Assembly (NCBI GenBank): GCA_910585605.1 | Contig: CAJUFL010000084.1 | Location: forward strand, 1 to 10,157 | Length of the DNA stretch: 10,157 bases | Source of the DNA: an uncultured Lachnospiraceae bacterium | GTDB lineage: Bacteria; Bacillota; Clostridia; Lachnospirales; Lachnospiraceae | Direction of reading: 5' to 3' | Part shown: positions 1-7,198 of the stretch, piece by piece | Layout of the letters: each line of letters starts with the position of its first letter | Position numbering within the stretch: position 1 is the stretch's first letter | Notes under the pieces: generated by a model | Database searches by the model: none | What the model was told of the DNA's origin: nothing | Seen by the model: only the letters and a program-made list of their open reading frames with translations | Translations under genes and position numbers: made by a program

Positions 1-100
1 TGAGTGCAAACGCGTCTTTCGTAGAACCCTATATCCATAGATTCCTGCGTCCGTCCTCACCCGCCATGGAAGCGTCCCCAGTAAGCTAAACAGGAATTTA
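1..100 (-). repeat. Palindromic repeat element, left copy (partial, cut by window edge)
   Basis: This stretch is the reverse complement of 9901-10003. Positions 1-52 match 9952-10003 without a mismatch. Positions 58-77 match 9927-9946 exactly, and 87-100 match 9901-9914 exactly; the spacers between these blocks differ in sequence and length. It contains one 26-nt arm (23-48) of the perfect inverted repeat seen in the right copy, and the outer arm CGCCATGGAAG at 62-72. The remainder of the palindrome should lie upstream of base 1. Homology ends at base 100, immediately before the ribosome binding site of the response regulator. No transposase or other ORF is associated. It may be a MITE-like element or a structured-RNA repeat; its identity is unknown. 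Confidence 0.9.
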
Positions 101-101
101 G

Positions 102-107
102 AAAGGA
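102..107 (+). promoter_or_regulatory. Ribosome binding site of response regulator
   Basis: AAAGGA lies 7 bases before the ATG at 115 and is the first sequence outside the repeat element. No convincing -35/-10 pair is visible in 1-114, so the promoter is either inside the element's unseen part or further upstream. Confidence 0.7.
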
Positions 108-114
108 AATAGAT

Positions 115-768
115 ATGATAAAGATTTTGATTGTGGAAGATGAGGAAGCAATTTCCGATTTAATTAGAATGAATTTGGTAAAGGCAGGTTATCATTGTGA
201 ATGTGCCTTTGACGGAGTAACCGCAGCAGATATTTTAAGTCAGGAGCGTTTTGATCTGATCCTATTAGATATTATGCTTCCGGGTATCAACGGTTATGAA
301 TTGTTAGATTATATAAAGGTGTTAGATATGCCTGTTATTTTTATTACTGCCATGGGAGAGCTGAATGACAGGGTGAAAGGCCTTAAAGCTGGAGCAGATG
401 ATTATATTACAAAGCCTTTTGAGATTGTAGAGTTATTGGCAAGAGTGGAAACGGTTCTTAGAAGGTATCATAAAGCAGATGATAAAATAAGTATCCTGGA
501 TGTTGAAATTGACATTCCATCCAGAGTGGTTATGAAAAATGGAGAACAGATTATGCTTACTTTAAAAGAGTTTGAGTTGCTGCTTTTATTTGTGAGAAAC
601 CGGAATATTGCATTGTATAGGGAAACCATTTATGAGAATGTATGGGAAAGCAGTTATCTGGGAGACAGCAGGACTGTGGATTTGCATGTTCAGCGTCTTA
701 GGAAAAAGCTGGAGTGGGAAGAAGTGATCAAGGCTGTATATAAGGTGGGATATCGTTTGGAAGCATAA
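115..768 (+). CDS. OmpR/PhoB-family response regulator
   Basis: A 217-aa DNA-binding response regulator, the usual length for the OmpR/PhoB family. The N-terminal receiver domain (about 1-115) has the acidic pair E8/D9, phosphoacceptor D52 in LLDIMLPG, T78 and the conserved K100 in KPF. The C-terminal winged-helix domain (about 125-217) contains the typical end TVDLHVQRLRKKL followed by VYKVGYRLE. It should be phosphorylated by the histidine kinase encoded 23 bases downstream and bind DNA in the cytoplasm. Its gene neighbourhood, with a VanY-like peptidase, suggests control of cell-wall functions, a VanR-like role, though this is inference. Its leader is made almost wholly of the repeat element at 1-100. 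Confidence 0.96.
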   Translation: MIKILIVEDEEAISDLIRMNLVKAGYHCECAFDGVTAADILSQERFDLILLDIMLPGINGYELLDYIKVLDMPVIFITAMGELNDRVKGLKAGADDYITKPFEIVELLARVETVLRRYHKADDKISILDVEIDIPSRVVMKNGEQIMLTLKEFELLLLFVRNRNIALYRETIYENVWESSYLGDSRTVDLHVQRLRKKLEWEEVIKAVYKVGYRLEA

Positions 769-791
769 GCGGCTGAAATGGGAGGTTTGAT

Positions 792-2207
792 ATGAAATTT
801 TACGGAAAGGTATTTTTTAGCATGATCATACTGATATCATTGTCTTTTGGTGTTTTTGGCACTTTGATGATACAGATATCTTTTCAGTCAGCATTAGACC
901 GGGAGATTGAAATGGGGAAAATCGAAAATCAAATGCTGAAGCTTACCTTTGAAACTACGGTGAATTCAATTCCAGAAGTATATTTTGAAAAACAGAATGA
1001 TAGATTAAGTGAGGTGGCACAGTCTATTAAAGGAAGAGTGGATTCAAAAGAAAGCAGGATGGCACTTATTGACGAGAATAGAACATTGATATATTCGGAT
1101 ATGGATATGCCAATAGATGATGTATTGTTTGATGAGATTACTTTGGAAAAAAGTGGTTATCATATCTATACAAGAAATGATAGGTATTATCTGAATGTAA
1201 TGAGTGTTATCAATATAAGTTTTCTTCCTAGTAAAATGAGGATGGAGACGATAACAGATATTACCCAGGTGTATGTGGAAAGGAATCAGATGTTTCACAC
1301 TTACCGGATGATCATATTGATTGTACTTGGCTGTGTAGCTGTAGTGGCACTTGCTATTTCTTATTTTCTCACAAGATCGGTAAGACAGTTATCAAAAATG
1401 GCGAGAAGTTTTGCAAAGGGGAATATGGAAGCAAGATCATTAGTGAAAAGCCAGGATGAAATAGGAACTTTGGCAAGGGATTTTAATGAGATGGCAGACA
1501 AACTTTCAGACCGTATGTTGTCTTTGGAAGGACAGGCAAAACGCCAGGAGGATTTTACTTCGGCATTTGCCCATGAATTGAAAACACCGCTTACCTCCAT
1601 TATTGGTTATGCGGATATGATCCGTTCCATGGAGCTTTCGGAAGAGGAAAGGATTAAAGCGGCAGGGTATATTTATTCCCAGGGTAAGCGGCTGGAAGCA
1701 CTGTCTTTTAAATTACTGGAACTGCTCGTTATGAAAAAGCAGGATTTTGAATTTGTGAATTTGGATGCACATTATTTCATACAGACGGTGTTTGACCTGG
1801 CTGAAGTTGGAGTTCTGGAAAAAGGGCTGGTGCTAAAAATGAAGGCAGAGCCAGGAAAGGTATATGGAGAAAAGGATTTGCTGATTTCTTTATTTGCTAA
1901 TTTGATCGATAACAGTAAAAAGGCTTCCGATGCCGGAGAGGTTATTTGGATAGAAGGAAAAGAAGGAAAAGAAGGTTATGAGATTACGGTGAGGGATGAA
2001 GGAAGAGGAATTCCGGAAGAGGAACTTGGCAAGATAACGGATGCATTCTATATGGTAGACAAATCCCGTTCCAGAAAAGAAGGCGGTGCAGGACTTGGAA
2101 TGACATTATGCAGCCAGATCATCCGACTGCATAATGCGAAATGGAAGATAGAAAGCAGGGTAGGGGAAGGAACCAGTATCATGGTAACCTTTTTAAGGAG
2201 AGGATAA
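792..2207 (+). CDS. Membrane sensor histidine kinase (HAMP, HisKA, HATPase)
   Basis: A 471-aa sensor kinase preceded by GGAGG at 781-785. Domain order: transmembrane helix 1 (about 7-28), an extracytoplasmic sensor region of about 140 residues, transmembrane helix 2 (about 172-194), HAMP (about 195-245), a HisKA dimerisation helix with the phosphorylatable H261 in AHELKTPLTS, then the ATPase domain. The ATPase shows an N box (N370/N374 in NLIDNSKKAS), a G1 box DEGRGIP (402-408) and a G2 box GGAGLGM (431-437). It should autophosphorylate and pass phosphate to the upstream-encoded regulator. The sensor region has no recognisable ligand domain, so the signal is unknown; envelope stress or a peptidoglycan precursor would fit the downstream peptidase. 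A small in-frame 9-bp tandem repeat at 1953-1975 lies between the N and G1 boxes. Confidence 0.95.
   Translation: MKFYGKVFFSMIILISLSFGVFGTLMIQISFQSALDREIEMGKIENQMLKLTFETTVNSIPEVYFEKQNDRLSEVAQSIKGRVDSKESRMALIDENRTLIYSDMDMPIDDVLFDEITLEKSGYHIYTRNDRYYLNVMSVINISFLPSKMRMETITDITQVYVERNQMFHTYRMIILIVLGCVAVVALAISYFLTRSVRQLSKMARSFAKGNMEARSLVKSQDEIGTLARDFNEMADKLSDRMLSLEGQAKRQEDFTSAFAHELKTPLTSIIGYADMIRSMELSEEERIKAAGYIYSQGKRLEALSFKLLELLVMKKQDFEFVNLDAHYFIQTVFDLAEVGVLEKGLVLKMKAEPGKVYGEKDLLISLFANLIDNSKKASDAGEVIWIEGKEGKEGYEITVRDEGRGIPEEELGKITDAFYMVDKSRSRKEGGAGLGMTLCSQIIRLHNAKWKIESRVGEGTSIMVTFLRRG
1953..1975 (+). repeat. 9-bp tandem repeat inside kinase gene
   Basis: The unit GAAGGAAAA occurs at 1953-1961 and 1962-1970, followed by a partial GAAGG. 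It encodes repeated E-G-K residues (about 388-395) in the ATPase domain. Because the unit is a multiple of three, copy-number slippage would add or remove residues without a frameshift. Confidence 0.8.
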
Positions 2208-2208
2208 A

Positions 2209-3051
2209 ATGAGAAGAATTATTAAATGGGTGATGACGGGAATCATAGTAATCCTGTTTGTGCCGGGGATTGTATTTTTTCCAGAATATATAGTGAAAGG
2301 CAATGACGGAAAGTACCTTGATGATTATCAATTATATGAACAGGATATTGTAGAAACTGGATACACAGCCCTATCTCTGGAAGAAAAACTGGAGATGCTG
2401 ACAGCACCAGATAGCCAAGAGTATTCGATTGTAGATGCCTATACGGTATCCTATACACTGGAAAATGATCCCCAATTGTTTACGGAATTGGAGAAACAGC
2501 TGTATTTATTGGAAGACAGGAATTTGATACCGGTGATCAGTGACAAAATTGATTGGGAAGAAGGGTTAAATTATGCCAATCTGGTTGCACTCACAGTAGA
2601 TTATAAACCGGGAAAAGCCCTGTCTGTCTGGCAAATATCTTATTCGCAAAAGAGTGATGATGTAACTGACCTTTTTTGTGTAGTGGATGCCTCAACTTAT
2701 AAGATATATGAAATAAATGTTACAGGTGAAAATTGTGTAGCGGAATTTGAAGATGCATATATCCGTTATATAAAAGAAACGGGACAGGATGATTACTCCT
2801 GTGCTCTGCAATGTGTAAATCAGTATTGGAGTTATCTTCAGGATAAAAACAGTAAAGATATAGATGTCAATTTATCTTATGAGACAGAACTGTATGAAGA
2901 TTCTTATAAGAAGGTTTTGAGCGAGGTGTATACGGAAGACAGGAACTATTTATTGCAGTATTACTGGTCATACAGTGCTTTGCCGTTTTTGCAGATAAAA
3001 TGGCTGCCATACTATGATGAAAATATCAATTATGACGAAATGAAATCATAG
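2209..3051 (+). CDS. Membrane-anchored protein of unknown function, two-component operon partner
   Basis: I do not recognise this 280-aa protein. It has one hydrophobic segment near the N-terminus (about 5-25, after RRIIK), so it is probably anchored in the membrane with the rest outside the cell. The remainder is acidic and rich in tyrosine, with many DY, YE and YW pairs, and shows no catalytic motif I can name. It starts one base after the kinase stop codon; its ribosome binding site AAGGAG (2195-2200) lies inside the end of the kinase gene, so the two are probably translationally coupled. This tight linkage suggests a role in signal sensing or as an accessory of the kinase, or an output of the same regulon. 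That is inference from position only. Confidence 0.85.
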   Translation: MRRIIKWVMTGIIVILFVPGIVFFPEYIVKGNDGKYLDDYQLYEQDIVETGYTALSLEEKLEMLTAPDSQEYSIVDAYTVSYTLENDPQLFTELEKQLYLLEDRNLIPVISDKIDWEEGLNYANLVALTVDYKPGKALSVWQISYSQKSDDVTDLFCVVDASTYKIYEINVTGENCVAEFEDAYIRYIKETGQDDYSCALQCVNQYWSYLQDKNSKDIDVNLSYETELYEDSYKKVLSEVYTEDRNYLLQYYWSYSALPFLQIKWLPYYDENINYDEMKS

Positions 3052-3165
3052 GGGCGGTAAATTATCAATAACTCTCAAAGATACAAAAATGATGCTTTTT
3101 TTCATATAAAAAGATACATTTTTTATTTATACTCAATATATTCCGAATGAAAGGAGGCATTATAA
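3052..3165 (+). promoter_or_regulatory. Intergenic region before the M15 peptidase, with a spaced direct repeat
   Basis: This 114-base AT-rich gap separates the unknown protein from the peptidase gene. The 9-mer AAAGATACA occurs at 3077-3085 and again at 3110-3118, 33 bases apart start to start, close to three helical turns. A TATACT hexamer at 3128-3133 could be a -10 box, but no good -35 is present at the normal spacing. The peptidase may have its own regulated promoter here, or may simply be read through from upstream. No clear terminator is seen. Confidence 0.35.
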
Positions 3166-4017
3166 ATGTTGCAAAAAGGAAGACGGAGCCGGAGAAAAGG
3201 GAGGATTTCACTAAAACGGAGGATACAATGGTTAGGTGCATGGTCTGCTGTATTGGCAGCAGTTACACTGATAATAGGGTTATTTGTCTTTAGCGTTTCC
3301 GGAATAAAAAATGTGTGTGATTCTGTTTTAGCGAAGCATTCGAACAAAGTGAAAGAATTTTCTTTGGATTCGTCTTCTGTTAGTGGCAAATCAGTGGATA
3401 AGAAGCCTATGGAGTATAGGGAACATGAGGATGTAACTGCTTTTTCATATAAAGATGAAAAGAATCTTTTATTGGTAAACAAAGAAAAAGTACTTCCTGA
3501 AGATTATGATGTTTCTATCGTATCTTTAAATAATGGACAGCAGGTAGCTGCTGATATATATGATGATTTGCGGGATATGTTGTTTACCGGGGAAGAGGAA
3601 GGCGGATTATCTTTTCTGGTGGCAAGCGGATACCGTACAAAAGAAAAACAAATGCAGCTGGTAGAAGAGGAGATTATTAAAAATCAGTCATTTGGAATGA
3701 CCTATGAGGAGGCATATGAAGATGCAATGCTTACAGTAGCCCCTACCGGTTACAGTGAACATGAAACTGGTCTGGCAGTAGATATTGTGGCGGTTTCAAA
3801 TCAAAGACTGGATGACACCCAGGAATATACCCGTGAAAATCAATGGTTAAGGGAAAACTGCTATAAGTATGGATTTATTCTACGCTATCCGAAGGATAAG
3901 GAAGATATAACAGGATTCTCTTATGAATCATGGCATTTCAGATATGTGGGAAAGGAAGCAGCAAAAGAGATAACCGAAAAGGGAATTACATTGGAGGAGT
4001 ATCTGGAAGGGGGATGA
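3166..4017 (+). CDS. M15-family D-alanyl-D-alanine carboxypeptidase (VanY/DdcY-like), membrane anchored
   Basis: A 283-aa protein with a strongly basic N-terminus (KGRRSRRKGR, then KRR) and one hydrophobic segment (about 22-45), giving a membrane-anchored enzyme with its catalytic domain outside. The M15 domain (about 105-275) shows SGYRT (154-158), the zinc-site motif SEHETGLAVDI with H199 and D206, and ESWHFRY with catalytic E254 and zinc ligand H257. All the key residues are present, so it should be active. The family removes the terminal D-Ala from peptidoglycan stem peptides. AAGGAGG at 3151-3157 fixes the ATG at 3166. It lies downstream of a two-component system, as vanY-type genes often do, but no vanH, vanA or vanX homologue is present, so a glycopeptide-resistance claim is not supported. 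Confidence 0.92.
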   Translation: MLQKGRRSRRKGRISLKRRIQWLGAWSAVLAAVTLIIGLFVFSVSGIKNVCDSVLAKHSNKVKEFSLDSSSVSGKSVDKKPMEYREHEDVTAFSYKDEKNLLLVNKEKVLPEDYDVSIVSLNNGQQVAADIYDDLRDMLFTGEEEGGLSFLVASGYRTKEKQMQLVEEEIIKNQSFGMTYEEAYEDAMLTVAPTGYSEHETGLAVDIVAVSNQRLDDTQEYTRENQWLRENCYKYGFILRYPKDKEDITGFSYESWHFRYVGKEAAKEITEKGITLEEYLEGG

Positions 4018-4033
4018 TCATATTTTATCCTTT

Positions 4034-4070
4034 GGAAATCCTGTGGCAGATTCACTCTGACAAGGATTCC
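4034..4070. terminator. Imperfect hairpin at convergent gene junction
   Basis: The arms 4034-4050 and 4056-4070 pair over about 14 base pairs, with two single-base bulges and one mismatch around a 5-base loop (TTCAC). It spans the 3' end of the ABC-F gene and the gap to the peptidase gene, where a bidirectional terminator would be expected. No U-tract follows on either strand, so efficient intrinsic termination is uncertain. Confidence 0.35.
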
Positions 4071-5953
4071 CAAATTTCATAGAGCCGCTCCAGTTCTTTA
4101 TTGGCTGCTTCTTGTTTTTCAGAAATTTCGGTAAGCTTTGCTGCATTGACAGCATTTTCAGGAAGGGACATCTCCTCTTCCAAATCGGATAAAAGATGTT
4201 CTAATTCTTCAATTCGATTTTCTGTTTTTTTGATATCGTTCTGGCGTTTTCGCTCTTTTGCCTGTTCCTCTTTAGAACGTTTCCAGTCTTTTTTATTTAT
4301 GGTCTCTTCTTTGGAAACTGTGGTTTTTTCTTCTTCTCTGGAAGTAGATACCAGCTGCTGTTCAATATAGTAATCGTAGTTTCCGATATAGGAAGTAATG
4401 TTTCCATGATGAAGATCCAGAATTCTTGTGGCAGTCTGGTTAATAAAATATCTGTCATGGGAGACATAAAGGATAGTACCAGTATAATTTTTCAGGGCAT
4501 TTTCCAGAATTTCTTTGGAAGTAATATCTAAATGGTTAGTGGGTTCGTCAAGAATTAAAAAGTTGGCATTTGAAAGCATCAGTTTTGCCAGACTGACCCG
4601 CCCTCTTTCGCCACCGCTTAAATCCTTGATTTCTTTAAATACATCTTCTCCCGTAAATAGAAATGCAGCTAATACGTTACGGACTTTTGTATTTGTCATG
4701 TTTGGATAAGCGTCATGCAGTTCATCAAAAATGGTCTTATCAGGATGCAGTACCTGATGTTCCTGATCATAGTAACCGATATATACCTGTGCACCTAGGA
4801 CGATTTTGCCACTGTCTTTAGGCAGAAGGCGGTTAATAATTTTTAAAATAGTGGTTTTTCCGGTTCCGTTATTGCCAATCAGTGCAACCCGTTCCCCACG
4901 TTTGATATCCATTCCTATATTGGAGAAGAGAGTATGTTCACCATATGATTTGGCGAGTCCCTCAATAAGCAGGACATCATTTCCGCTTTCTATCTCAGGT
5001 GTAAGCGTAAGGCGCATTTCATCATTGACTGTCTGAGGTTTTTCTAAACGGTCTATTTTTTCTAATAATTTTTCGCGGCTTTCTGCACGTCTTATAGATT
5101 TTTCACGGTTAAATTGTTTGAGTTTTGTAATAACCTCTTCCTGATGCTTGATTTCTGCCTGCTGGTTCATATAGGCACGATATTTGGAAAGTCTGACTTC
5201 TTCCCGTTTTGTGGCATAATAGCTGTAATTTCCGTGGTAAATGGTACTCCTGGTGTTTTCCAGTTCTACTATCTTGGTTACTATTTTGTCCAGAAAATAT
5301 CGGTCATGTGAGACAATGATGACAGCACCGTCATAATTGCTTAAATAATTTTCCAGCCAGGAAATGCTGTTCAAATCCAAATGATTTGTAGGTTCATCGA
5401 GCAGAATAACATCCGGCTTGGAAAGAAGAAGACGTCCTAAAGATACTCTGGTTTTCTGTCCTCCTGAGAGCTTGGAAACAGGCCGGCTAAAATCTGATTC
5501 CTCAAAACCAAGACCTTTTAAAATACCGGTAATCTGGCTTTTAAAAGCATAACCGTCCAGCTGCTCAAAGGTATGATTCATGCGGGTATAGCGATCTAGT
5601 GCATTTTCTAATTCCTGACCCTGCAAATGTTTCATTTCCTGTTCCAGACTGCGGATTTGTTCCTGTAAGTCTATAATATTTTGTTTTACACTCAATAGTT
5701 CTTCAAAAATAGTCTTGTCATAGAAAGAATCCTGGTGCTGGGCAAGATAACCTACCGTAATGTCTTTACCGATAATAACCTGCCCGTCATCAGCTTCTTC
5801 TTCTTTCATGATAATTTTGAGTAACGTAGATTTGCCTGCACCGTTGATTCCAACAAGTGCAAGTTTTTCTTTTTCTTCTATATGAAAATTAATATTGTTT
5901 AAAATCTCGGTTATGCCATAAGCTTTTGAGATATTTTGACATGCCAGTACCAT
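4052..5953 (-). CDS. ABC-F family ATPase (YdiF/Uup-like)
   Basis: A soluble tandem ATPase with no membrane segments. Numbered from the upstream ATG at 5962, domain 1 has Walker A GINGAGKST (38-46), signature LSGGQ (165-169), Walker B with LLDEPTNHLD (187-196) and switch H219. A charged linker (about 240-325) follows. Domain 2 has Walker A GNNGTGKTT (363-371), LSGGE (448-452), LDEPTNHLD (471-479) and switch H502. A lysine/glutamate-rich coiled coil (about 555-632) ends the protein, a layout like YdiF and Uup. ABC-F proteins act on the ribosome in translation or, in some subfamilies, antibiotic protection; the sequence does not tell which. Start choice: AAAGGA abuts the ATG at 5962 with no spacing, but lies 9 bases from the ATG at 5953, so the 633-aa form is preferred. 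It is downstream of the serine acetyltransferase, with a gap of about 42 bases. Confidence 0.93.
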   Translation of the reverse strand: MVLACQNISKAYGITEILNNINFHIEEKEKLALVGINGAGKSTLLKIIMKEEEADDGQVIIGKDITVGYLAQHQDSFYDKTIFEELLSVKQNIIDLQEQIRSLEQEMKHLQGQELENALDRYTRMNHTFEQLDGYAFKSQITGILKGLGFEESDFSRPVSKLSGGQKTRVSLGRLLLSKPDVILLDEPTNHLDLNSISWLENYLSNYDGAVIIVSHDRYFLDKIVTKIVELENTRSTIYHGNYSYYATKREEVRLSKYRAYMNQQAEIKHQEEVITKLKQFNREKSIRRAESREKLLEKIDRLEKPQTVNDEMRLTLTPEIESGNDVLLIEGLAKSYGEHTLFSNIGMDIKRGERVALIGNNGTGKTTILKIINRLLPKDSGKIVLGAQVYIGYYDQEHQVLHPDKTIFDELHDAYPNMTNTKVRNVLAAFLFTGEDVFKEIKDLSGGERGRVSLAKLMLSNANFLILDEPTNHLDITSKEILENALKNYTGTILYVSHDRYFINQTATRILDLHHGNITSYIGNYDYYIEQQLVSTSREEEKTTVSKEETINKKDWKRSKEEQAKERKRQNDIKKTENRIEELEHLLSDLEEEMSLPENAVNAAKLTEISEKQEAANKELERLYEIWESLSE

Positions 5954-5995
5954 AGTTTTCATTCCTTTTATGTTGTATAGTTTTTTTCGTAAGTA

Positions 5996-6940
5996 TTATA
6001 TTTCGTAAATATATTGTGTAGCGGAAATATCATTTTTTGCTTCATTTTTGATTGACAGATCCGGTGGTGTGACAGACACCCGTGTTTTTTCCGGAATAGA
6101 GCTGGTGATAAAAGCACCGCCGCCTATAACGGAATCTTTGCCTATGACGGTTTCTCCGCCTAATATTGTGGCATTGGAGTAAATGGTAACCCTGTCTTCA
6201 ATAGTAGGATGGCGTTTGATACCTTTAAGATGCTGACCGCCTCTGGTACTTAGTGCACCCAGGGTAACACCTTGATAGAGTTTTACGAAATCGCCAATAA
6301 TAGTAGTTTCTCCGATAACAATGCCAGTACCGTGATCCATAAAAAAATATTTTCCGATAGAAGCACCGGAATTGATATCAATACCGGTCTTGCTATGTGC
6401 ATGCTCTGTCATGATACGTGGAATAAATGGAACTTTCATCTGGTATAATTCATGAGCGATACGGTATACAAAAACAGCATAAAAACCAGGATAGGAAAAG
6501 ATGATCTGTTCCTTGCTGGCAGCGGCTGGATCTCCGTCATATCCAGCCTGCACATCTAAAAGAAGAAGTTCCTGTATTCCGGGAACGGCTTCTAAAAAAG
6601 AGCAGCAGATGTCCTCTGCTTCAGACTGAACCGCAGGTGAAGCTGCGGATAAGCCGGCTGCTTTATCATAGGCAAGAGCTAAAGCAATCTGCTTTTTCAT
6701 CTTGTAATGAAGTCCAGCAAGCATCTGTCCTGTATAATATTTGGCATTATTGACATCTACAAGTGATGTACTGAAGTATCCTGGAAACATCAGCTGTTTT
6801 AAATCATTTAAGATGTCTATTATGATATCCCTGGACGGAAGCATTTTTTCGGATTTACCAAGCAACAGCTCCGACTGGATATAATTATGGGTGATTGCAT
6901 TAACGATATCAGGTAATGCATGGTTAAATTGTCTGTTCAT
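5996..6940 (-). CDS. cysE: Serine O-acetyltransferase, long form
   Basis: A 314-aa enzyme that transfers acetyl from acetyl-CoA to L-serine, making O-acetylserine for cysteine synthesis in the cytoplasm. The helical N-terminal part (about 1-175) includes a GDPAA segment matching the family's serine-binding aspartate (D137). The left-handed beta-helix part (about 180-290) has hexapeptide repeats, GID (D188), MDHGTGIVIGET with catalytic H203, and KRHPTI (H244). It is longer than CysE of E. coli (273) or B. subtilis (217), mainly at the N-terminus, resembling the longer forms common in anaerobes. Start choice: the open frame reaches a TTG at 6952, but the TTG overlaps the ribosome binding site GGAGG (6946-6950), which sits 5 bases before the ATG at 6940. 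It is probably cotranscribed with the ABC-F gene. No O-acetylserine sulfhydrylase gene is adjacent, and no T-box or other leader is visible. Confidence 0.93.
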   Translation of the reverse strand: MNRQFNHALPDIVNAITHNYIQSELLLGKSEKMLPSRDIIIDILNDLKQLMFPGYFSTSLVDVNNAKYYTGQMLAGLHYKMKKQIALALAYDKAAGLSAASPAVQSEAEDICCSFLEAVPGIQELLLLDVQAGYDGDPAAASKEQIIFSYPGFYAVFVYRIAHELYQMKVPFIPRIMTEHAHSKTGIDINSGASIGKYFFMDHGTGIVIGETTIIGDFVKLYQGVTLGALSTRGGQHLKGIKRHPTIEDRVTIYSNATILGGETVIGKDSVIGGGAFITSSIPEKTRVSVTPPDLSIKNEAKNDISATQYIYEI

Positions 6941-6984
6941 TTTATCCTCCAAAGAGATTACTCTTTATTATTAATGTATGCCTT

Positions 6985-6993
6985 AGTATAACA
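6985..6993 (-). promoter_or_regulatory. Extended -10 promoter of the cysE/ABC-F unit
   Basis: Read on the minus strand, this is TGTTATACT, an extended -10 element (TGn plus TATACT). The -35 region at normal spacing is only a T-run, which fits an extended -10 promoter. Transcription would start near 6978, leaving an mRNA leader of about 38 bases before the ATG at 6940. Confidence 0.5.
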
Positions 6994-7125
6994 TAGGTTA
7001 TGAAAAGAAAAAACAGATAATTTGAGAATCAGGTTCTGTAATAGGTCCAAATTTTAAAAAGTACTTGAAAAATATATAGCAGGTGATAAAATAATAAAAA
7101 TTTCAAAAAATTTTAACATTTTTGT

Positions 7126-7154
7126 TTGCTAAGTAATGGGGATTCATGTATAAT
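7126..7154 (+). promoter_or_regulatory. SigA-type promoter of cheX-guaB
   Basis: TTGCTA (7126-7131) and a perfect TATAAT (7149-7154) are separated by 17 bases. The expected start is near 7161, giving a leader of about 38 bases. No flagellar sigma-factor promoter is visible, so this chemotaxis-type gene appears to be under housekeeping control. Confidence 0.7.
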
Positions 7155-7168
7155 AGATTTACTATTAT
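7150..7168. promoter_or_regulatory. Inverted repeat overlapping the -10 box and start site
   Basis: ATAATAG and CTATTAT flank a 5-base spacer and cover the -10 box and the likely transcription start. The position suits a repressor operator. The sequence is very AT-rich, so a chance palindrome is possible. Confidence 0.3.
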
Positions 7169-7198
7169 GATAATAAAAATTGGGAAAAGAGGATTGTT

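Noticed and set aside
3085..3103. Terminator after the unknown protein
   Set aside because: There is a T-run near 3096-3102, but the preceding bases form no stable GC-containing stem.
3123..3482. 119-codon open frame on the minus strand over the start of the peptidase gene
   Set aside because: It lies antisense to a well-supported M15 peptidase with a good ribosome binding site, and its own translation shows no domain.
115..4017. Glycopeptide resistance (van) cluster
   Set aside because: Only regulator, kinase and VanY-like functions are seen; the dehydrogenase, ligase and dipeptidase that define resistance are absent.
6941..7020. T-box or other cysteine-responsive leader ahead of cysE
   Set aside because: The likely leader is about 38 bases and has no specifier stem, T-box sequence or terminator hairpin.
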